In this document: one piece after another, positions 54,730 through 59,373 of the stretch
Numbering within the stretch: the first letter of the stretch is position 1
Layout: each line of letters begins with the position of its first letter
NCBI GenBank assembly: GCA_947589005.1
Contig: CANPZO010000014.1
Span: 1 to 59,373, forward strand
Direction of reading: 5' to 3'
Length of the DNA stretch: 59,373 nt
From: an uncultured Clostridia bacterium
Lineage (GTDB): Bacteria > Bacillota > Clostridia > UMGS1883
Position numbers and translations under genes: made by a program
Notes under the pieces: generated by a model
The model's input: only the letters and a program-made list of their open reading frames with translations
Database searches by the model: none
Told to the model about the DNA's origin: nothing

Positions 54730-55800
54730 TTATTTCACAGGAACCGTCCAGCCCATGTCGTCGGGCAGCTTGCCCCACTGGATGCCGGTGATGGTGTCGT
54801 AAAGCCTGTGGGTGACGGGGCCTATCTCTCCGTTGTTGATGTAGGCCACCTGATCCTCGTAGCGGAGTTCGCCCACGGGGGAGATAACGGCGGCCGTGCC
54901 GGTGCCGAATACCTCCTCAAGCTTGCCCTCGGAGGCGGCCTTCATAACGTCGGCGATGGGCAGCCGGTCCTCGCAGACCTCGTAGCCCCACTTTTTGAGC
55001 AGCTCGATGCAGGACATACGCGTAACGCCCGGGAGAACGGTGCCCACGGTGGGCGCGGTATATATCTTGCCGTCTATCTTGAAGAAGCAGTTCATGCTGC
55101 CCACTTCTTCGACATACTTGTGCTCCACGCCGTCCAGCCACAGGGTCTGCTCATAGCCCAGGTCGTGGGCCTTGACCTGAGAGATGAGGGAGGCGGCGTA
55201 GTTGCCTCCGCACTTGGTAAAGCCGGTGCCGCCGGGACAGGCGCGGGTATACTCGTCCTCGACGAAGATTTTAACCGGGTTGATGCCGGTGGAATAGTAC
55301 GCGCCCACGGGCGAGCAGATGATGATGAACTGATGTGTCTTAGAGGTGCGCACGCCCAGATGAGGCTCGGTCGCTATAACGAAGGGGCGGATGTAGAGGG
55401 ATGTGCCCTCGCTGTGAGGCACCCAGTCCGCCTCCATTTTAACGATGGCCTTTACCGCCTGGACGAAGTCCTCTTCGGGCAGAGCGGGCAGACACATACG
55501 GTGGTTGGTGTTTATCATGCGGGCGGCGTTCTTTTCCGGCCTGAAAAGCTGTATAGAGCCGTCAGCAAGGCGGTAGGCTTTGAGGCCCTCAAAGGACTCC
55601 ATGGCGTAGTGGAAAACCATGGCGGCGGGATCCAGCACAAGAGGCTCGTAGGGAACTATCCTGGCGTCGTGCCAGCCAATGCCCTCGGTGTGGTCAATGA
55701 CGAGCATATGGTCGGTATATATCACGCCGAAGCCCAGCTTGCTCTCGTCGGCGGGCTTGGCCTTGGGCGCGGTGGTCTTTGTGATGCTGATGTTCAACAT
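54730..55800 (-). CDS. ilvE: Branched-chain amino acid aminotransferase
   Basis: Class IV PLP aminotransferase (356 aa) acting last in Val, Leu and Ile synthesis and first in their breakdown. ESFEGLKAYR and FRPEKNAARM lie in the N-domain, FTKCGGNYAAS carries the PLP lysine region, and GTGTAAVISPVGEL binds the phosphate. The length is that of the long (BCAT II) type. The ATG at 55800 is chosen because the GTG twelve bases earlier falls in AAAGGAGTG, the ribosome-binding site. Confidence 0.95.
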   Translation of the reverse strand: MLNISITKTTAPKAKPADESKLGFGVIYTDHMLVIDHTEGIGWHDARIVPYEPLVLDPAAMVFHYAMESFEGLKAYRLADGSIQLFRPEKNAARMINTNHRMCLPALPEEDFVQAVKAIVKMEADWVPHSEGTSLYIRPFVIATEPHLGVRTSKTHQFIIICSPVGAYYSTGINPVKIFVEDEYTRACPGGTGFTKCGGNYAASLISQVKAHDLGYEQTLWLDGVEHKYVEEVGSMNCFFKIDGKIYTAPTVGTVLPGVTRMSCIELLKKWGYEVCEDRLPIADVMKAASEGKLEEVFGTGTAAVISPVGELRYEDQVAYINNGEIGPVTHRLYDTITGIQWGKLPDDMGWTVPVK

Positions 55801-55956
55801 ATATATGTACACTCCTTTATTAGTTACTGCTTATATTATGCTCCTTTTTTTGTAAAAAATCCAGTCCTTTTTTACAAAAAGGCAAAAAGAAGTAAAGTTT
55901 TTTGTCAGGTGTAGAAAAAATGTTAAAAAATAATTCAAAATATTTGGAAAAAGGGC

Positions 55957-55985
55957 TTGCAATTTTTAAAACTATGTGCTATAAT
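55957..55985 (+). promoter_or_regulatory. Promoter of rpmE
   Basis: TTGCAA (55957-55962), 17 bp, TATAAT (55980-55985). Confidence 0.82.
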
Positions 55986-56024
55986 ATCTGTGTTTGCATG
56001 AAAGCTTTGAAAGAGGTGAAATAC

Positions 56025-56231
56025 ATGAAAGAGGGTATCCATCCCAAATATACGCAGACCGTAATCAGATGCGCCTGCGGCAACGTGATCGAGACCGGCT
56101 CCACTAAGGAGAATATCAACGTCGAGGTCTGCGCCAAGTGTCATCCTTTCTACACCGGCAAGCAGAAGCTCGTTGATACAGGCGGACGTGTTGAAAAGTT
56201 CAGGAAAAAATTCAATCTGGGAAGCAAGTAA
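56025..56231 (+). CDS. rpmE: 50S ribosomal protein L31 (zinc-binding type)
   Basis: 68 aa: [20 protein letters not shown], then [16 protein letters not shown] and VEKFRKKF. The Cys residues of CACGN and CAKC make it the zinc-holding (C+) form, usually replaced by a Cys-free copy under zinc starvation; no second copy is in this window. GAGGTG precedes the ATG; upstream in-frame ATGs lie before the transcription start or lack a ribosome-binding site. Confidence 0.97.
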   Translation: MKEGIHPKYTQTVIRCACGNVIETGSTKENINVEVCAKCHPFYTGKQKLVDTGGRVEKFRKKFNLGSK

Positions 56232-56237
56232 AAATTC

Positions 56238-56268
56238 GGCCATCGCATCGCGATGGCCTCTTGCTTTT
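56238..56268 (+). terminator. Terminator of rpmE
   Basis: GGCCATCGC and GCGATGGCC form a perfect 9-bp stem with an ATC loop, followed by TCTTGCTTTTT. Confidence 0.8.
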
Positions 56269-56298
56269 TCGGCGTGTCAACTGTGGTTAAAGCGGCGG

Positions 56299-57300
56299 TC
56301 ATTTCCCTGTCAGGTAGCCGCCGAGCTCGCGGCCGAAAATCCTTGCCGCCGCCAAAGCCTCCTCGAGGGTGTTGCCGTCGCTGCCCACCTCGACTATTAT
56401 GCTGCCGGTGGAAAGCTGTTGGTTGAAGCGGCTGGAGCGCAGATTGATGGGCCGCATCAGCCCCGGATATCCGTCCGTGAGCCTCCGCTGCAAATTGAGG
56501 GCGAAGGACAGGTTCTGCCGCCACAGCGGGTGCTCCGCGCCGCCCATATCCGTGCCCACCACGAACATCAGCTGAGAGGCGCCGTCCGGCCCGTTCGTTT
56601 TTACCTGACGGCCCTGGCCGTCCTCGATGCTGTCCCGATGGACGTCGAGTATGACCTTTATCCCGGGATTTTCGGCGAGATATTTTTTGGCTACGGCGAG
56701 GGAATTGCTGTAGCTTTTGTTGAAGTCCGGCTCGTCACAGAGGGTGGTGTCGTGTATTACGGTAACGCCGAGGGCCTCAAGTTCCTTTTGGATCTCGTCC
56801 CCGACCCTGACCACGTTGAAGTCTTTGTCCGTTGTGCGGAAATCCTTTGTGACCGCGTAGTCGTTTTCCGCCGTTGGGGTATAGGACTCGCAGGCGTGGG
56901 TGTGGAGTATGAGCACCTGCGCTCCGGCGGTTTCCGGCGGCATGGAAAGCAGCTCGTCGATGTTCACCTCGGCGTTGGCCAGATTTGATATCTTCAGCTC
57001 CTCCGAGCTTTTTGGCAGAGGTGCCGCCGTCCGCTCGACGACCGGCGTGACGGACGGGCCCTCCTCGGCGGGCGCGGGAACCTCGACGGGCGCGGCTCCA
57101 TCGTTTTCCGAAACGGACGGCGCGGGGGCCGCTTTGGGGCCTGGGCCCGCCTGATCGGGACGGCTTATGTTGGAGGTCATATATAAAACGCCTCTCATTA
57201 TTTCGGGGGAGACCGGCTCCGACCTGTCCACCGAAGCGGCCGCCGCCAACGAGCAGCAAAAAGACATGAATATTCCAATCAGTATGTTCCGTTTTTTCAA
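56299..57300 (-). CDS. spoIIP: Stage II sporulation protein P (SpoIIP)
   Basis: Peptidoglycan amidase/endopeptidase of the DMP complex that thins septal wall and drives engulfment. Signal peptide at the N-terminus, then a Pro/Ala-rich variable linker (about 50-100). The catalytic domain follows from residue 125: VLILHTHACESYTP, VILDVHRDSI with the metal-ligand His, LMFVVGTDMGG, and IIVEVGSDGNTLEEAL. It starts with TTG after AAAAGGA. Together with dpaAB and cotJ it shows a full sporulation programme. Confidence 0.93.
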   Translation of the reverse strand: MKKRNILIGIFMSFCCSLAAAASVDRSEPVSPEIMRGVLYMTSNISRPDQAGPGPKAAPAPSVSENDGAAPVEVPAPAEEGPSVTPVVERTAAPLPKSSEELKISNLANAEVNIDELLSMPPETAGAQVLILHTHACESYTPTAENDYAVTKDFRTTDKDFNVVRVGDEIQKELEALGVTVIHDTTLCDEPDFNKSYSNSLAVAKKYLAENPGIKVILDVHRDSIEDGQGRQVKTNGPDGASQLMFVVGTDMGGAEHPLWRQNLSFALNLQRRLTDGYPGLMRPINLRSSRFNQQLSTGSIIVEVGSDGNTLEEALAAARIFGRELGGYLTGK

Positions 57301-57365
57301 TCAAGTCAATCCTTTTAAAAAACCTCTACTGACATGATATGGAAATTTTCCGAAAGATATAACAA

Positions 57366-57404
57366 GGGGCCGTAAAAAATGGCTCGGACCATTTTTACAG
57401 CCCC
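57366..57404. repeat. Minimal hairpin copy of the dispersed repeat ends
   Basis: GGGGCCGTAAAAAATGG and CCATTTTTACAGCCCC face each other with only CTCGGA between. These are the terminal sequences of the larger repeats at 17859 and 35188 without their interior. Followed by ATATTTTTAT on the plus strand, it can work as a terminator between spoIIP and pepD. Confidence 0.65.
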
Positions 57405-57454
57405 ATATTTTTATCATACCGACGGCGTGACAGCCGCGCCGTCGAGGGTCGGCG

Positions 57455-58906
57455 TTATTTCAGTCTGGCAAGGACGGCCAGGACATAGTCCCATGTGCGC
57501 TTTACAGAGGCCACGTCCATGCTTTCGGCGGTCGTGTGGATATCCTTCATATCGGGGCCGATGGAGACGCAGTCAAGTCCGGGCAGCTTGCCGGAGAAAA
57601 GCCCACATTCCACACCGGCGTGAATGGCCTCGACCGAGGGTTCATGACCGTACTGCTCCTTGAACACCTCTACCATAATGCCGCGGAGCCGGGAGTCAGG
57701 CTTATATTCCCAGGCGGGGTACGCTCCGTCACATTCCACTCTGCCGCCCAAAACCTCCATAAGATTTGCCAGGCGGCTGACGAGCTCCTCCTTTTCGGTG
57801 CCGACGCTGCTGCGGACGGCAAAGCTCATGACCATTTTGTCGGTATGCGTCTGAAGTACGCCCATATTGAGCGAGGTCTGCACAAGGCCGGGTATATCGG
57901 CGCTCATGCGCTGTATCCCTCCGGGAAGATTTACGAGCGCGGCTATCATGCGCTTCTTTGAATCCGCCTCGGCAGCGGCGGCAAATATTCCCCCTCCCAC
58001 ATCCTCGACGGTCACGTTGAGCTTGGGGTCGCCAACGCGGTATTCGGAAGAAAATATCACGCGGTACTTTTCCGCCACGGCGTTCACGGTTTCCGCGCTT
58101 TCATTGCCGACGATTATCTTGGCCGTCGATTCTCTCGGAATGGCGTTGTCCTTCAGGCCGCCGTCCACGGATATGAGGCCGAAGTCCACGGTCTTGGACA
58201 GCTCGTTCAGCAAGCGGCCCATGAGCTGATTGGCGTTGGCCCGGCCTTTGTCTATTTCCACGCCGGAATGTCCGCCGGTCAGCCCGCTGATCTTAAGGGT
58301 CAGGATGCGTCCCATCACCGTCTGACGGGAAATGGGAAGAACACACCGGGCCGTGACCCCGCCGGCGCAGCTCACCAGGAGGACGCCCTCGTTTTCGGAG
58401 TCCAAATTGAGCATTGTCCTGCCCTTAAGCGGTGTACAGTCAATATCCGCGGCGCCGTACATTCCGGTCTCCTCGTCAACGGTAAAAATCACCTCAAGGG
58501 GCGGGTGGGGGATATCCTTCGACGCCAGCAGCGCCAGACTCATTGCCACGGCAATCCCGTCGTCGCCGCCCAGGGTGGTGCCGTCCGCGGAAATGATCCC
58601 GTCGTCCAGCCTGAGCCTGAGACCGTCCTTTTCAAAATCAATGTCACAATCGGGGGCCTTTTCGCAAACCATGTCCAAATGGCCCTGAAGCATGACCGGA
58701 TCGGACTTTTCATATCCCGAAGTGCCGTTTTTAAAAATAATAACATTATTCGTCGGGTCCTGTATATAGCGGAGCCCGTTTTTCTTGGCAAAGCTCACAC
58801 AATAGTCGCTGATACCCTTTGTATTGCCGGAACCGTGAGGTATCGCGCAAATCTCTTCAAAATACTTAAATACCTCTTTGGGTTCGACGCCGGACAAAAC
58901 TGCCAT
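57455..58906 (-). CDS. pepD: Aminoacyl-histidine dipeptidase (peptidase D, M20 family)
   Basis: Cytosolic zinc dipeptidase (483 aa) with broad Xaa-His and dipeptide activity. Metal ligands are seen in MLQGHLDMVCEK and TTLGGDDGIAVA, the catalytic base in FTVDEETGMYGA, and later ligands in HAGVECGLF and the C-terminal IHTTAESM. The lid domain lies at about 190-370 (SGLTGGHSGVEIDKGRANA). AGGAGG precedes the ATG. Role: peptide use and nitrogen supply. Confidence 0.95.
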   Translation of the reverse strand: MAVLSGVEPKEVFKYFEEICAIPHGSGNTKGISDYCVSFAKKNGLRYIQDPTNNVIIFKNGTSGYEKSDPVMLQGHLDMVCEKAPDCDIDFEKDGLRLRLDDGIISADGTTLGGDDGIAVAMSLALLASKDIPHPPLEVIFTVDEETGMYGAADIDCTPLKGRTMLNLDSENEGVLLVSCAGGVTARCVLPISRQTVMGRILTLKISGLTGGHSGVEIDKGRANANQLMGRLLNELSKTVDFGLISVDGGLKDNAIPRESTAKIIVGNESAETVNAVAEKYRVIFSSEYRVGDPKLNVTVEDVGGGIFAAAAEADSKKRMIAALVNLPGGIQRMSADIPGLVQTSLNMGVLQTHTDKMVMSFAVRSSVGTEKEELVSRLANLMEVLGGRVECDGAYPAWEYKPDSRLRGIMVEVFKEQYGHEPSVEAIHAGVECGLFSGKLPGLDCVSIGPDMKDIHTTAESMDVASVKRTWDYVLAVLARLK

Positions 58907-58924
58907 ATTTATCCTCCTATCAAT

Positions 58925-59055
58925 TTATCTTTTTTTGCGGTAGACCGCGCTTTTGCCCTCCGCCTTCTCTATAGGGCCGTCGTGGAGCATCGCCTCGACA
59001 AGGCGAGCGGTGAAGGCCGGGTCGTCCTGAACGACGGCGCGGCCGCGGCGGGGAT
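58925..59055 (-). pseudogene. C-terminal scrap of an unidentified protein
   Basis: About 40 codons of host-like GC content read RGRAVVQDDPAFTARLVEAM and end in a Lys/Arg tail (SAVYRKKR), 19 bp upstream of pepD. Beyond about 59055 the sequence becomes AT-rich and the frame loses coding character, although an ATG at 59122 formally keeps it open. It looks like the tail of a gene cut by an insertion or rearrangement. I do not recognise the family. Confidence 0.4.
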
Positions 59056-59166
59056 TTATAGTTTGGGAGAATAGCAAGCAAATCCGGTGAGTACCCACCT
59101 GCTTCTTTCGTGGGATTCCCACACCCTTTATCTAATGCTGAACATTAGATAAAACTTTTCATGGGC

Positions 59167-59373
59167 TTACTGACTCTTAATTGGAATCATGTTTTTGCAC
59201 GAATTCTTTTCGTTACGATAATTCGTGCATCCATAAAAAACATCGCCATTCTTTTGGTTGAATTTCACTATCATATAGCCGTCAGAGCATTTCGGGCACT
59301 TAAAGATATCATGTTTATGAACTTTGTCATTTGTCATAAAATCGCAAACTTCCACTTCATTGGTACAAATCCA
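59167..59373 (-). CDS. C-terminal zinc-ribbon part of a protein, start outside the window
   Basis: The minus-strand frame is open to the window edge. It contains CPKCSDGYMIVKFNQKNGDV and GCTNYRNEKNSC, a topoisomerase-type C4 zinc ribbon. Such ribbons often end UvrD-like helicases and nucleases; which one cannot be told from 66 residues. Composition is AT-rich compared with pepD, suggesting transferred DNA. A hairpin TTATCTAATG / CATTAGATAA follows at about 59129-59153 and may end it. Confidence 0.7.
   Translation of the reverse strand, partial: WICTNEVEVCDFMTNDKVHKHDIFKCPKCSDGYMIVKFNQKNGDVFYGCTNYRNEKNSCKNMIPIKSQ

Overview
The window comes from an endospore-forming Firmicute, most likely a fairly GC-rich member of the Clostridia (Oscillospirales-like gut organisms fit; this is inference). 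The evidence is the presence of cotJA/cotJB/cotJC, dipicolinate synthase dpaA/dpaB and spoIIP, a T-box leader on the trp operon, low-GC-type -35/-10 promoters with 17-bp spacers, and a vanG-type glycopeptide-resistance cluster.

Layout. 1-6929: right-hand part of an integrative element with three large serine recombinases, one tyrosine integrase, a 46-aa ORF, a transposase remnant and a possible stand-alone RNA. 6913-7251: a 0.34-kb middle piece of cotJC (minus strand). 7246-26144: an 18.9-kb segment that opens with another serine recombinase (7257-8624). It also carries a secreted C39-like protein, the complete trp operon (trpE-GD-C-F-B-A behind a T-box), two small genes, a five-gene split-type glutamate synthase operon, an ammonium transporter-PII fusion and a 59-aa ORF. 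26127-26234: the first 31 codons of cotJC, preceded by cotJB and cotJA. 26864-33555: a small Cys protein, tRNA-Thr/tRNA-Asp, a MarR regulator with a heterodimeric ABC exporter, and small envelope proteins. 33768-36866: dpaAB and a PepSY protein. 37135-42671: vanT, vanXY, vanG, vanS, vanR. 42795-47555: ogt, a DinJ/YoeB-type toxin-antitoxin pair, and a GntR/ABC operon. 48120-58906: topA, a TrmH-family methyltransferase, a RelBE-like pair, a secreted stalk-domain protein, infC-rpmI-rplT, ilvE, rpmE, spoIIP and pepD. The last 300 bp become AT-rich and hold the C-terminus of a zinc-ribbon protein that runs off the window.

Main observation. The spore-coat/manganese-catalase gene cotJC is split. Its start lies downstream of cotJA-cotJB at 26234-26143, and its middle lies 18.9 kb away, on the same strand and in frame, at 7251-6929. 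Both junctions carry a GG dinucleotide at the same position. Joining the two gene halves across GG gives ...Ser-Gln-Tyr-Gly-Gly-Pro-Asn-Gly-Glu..., the normal CotJC sequence. Joining the two element ends gives an imperfect inverted repeat of the kind expected of a serine-recombinase attP site. The recombinase at 7257-8624 ends 12 bp from one junction. This is the architecture of a skin-like intervening element removed in the sporulating mother cell, but with tryptophan and ammonium-assimilation operons as cargo. The same gene is broken a second time at about 6929, where the left-hand element begins.

A second theme is repeated, hairpin-rich non-coding DNA: two inverted 177-bp four-hairpin copies with compensatory base changes, a dispersed 0.3-0.6-kb family with GGGGCTGTAAAAAA-type ends, and three short transcription units with their own promoter and terminator but no evident ORF.
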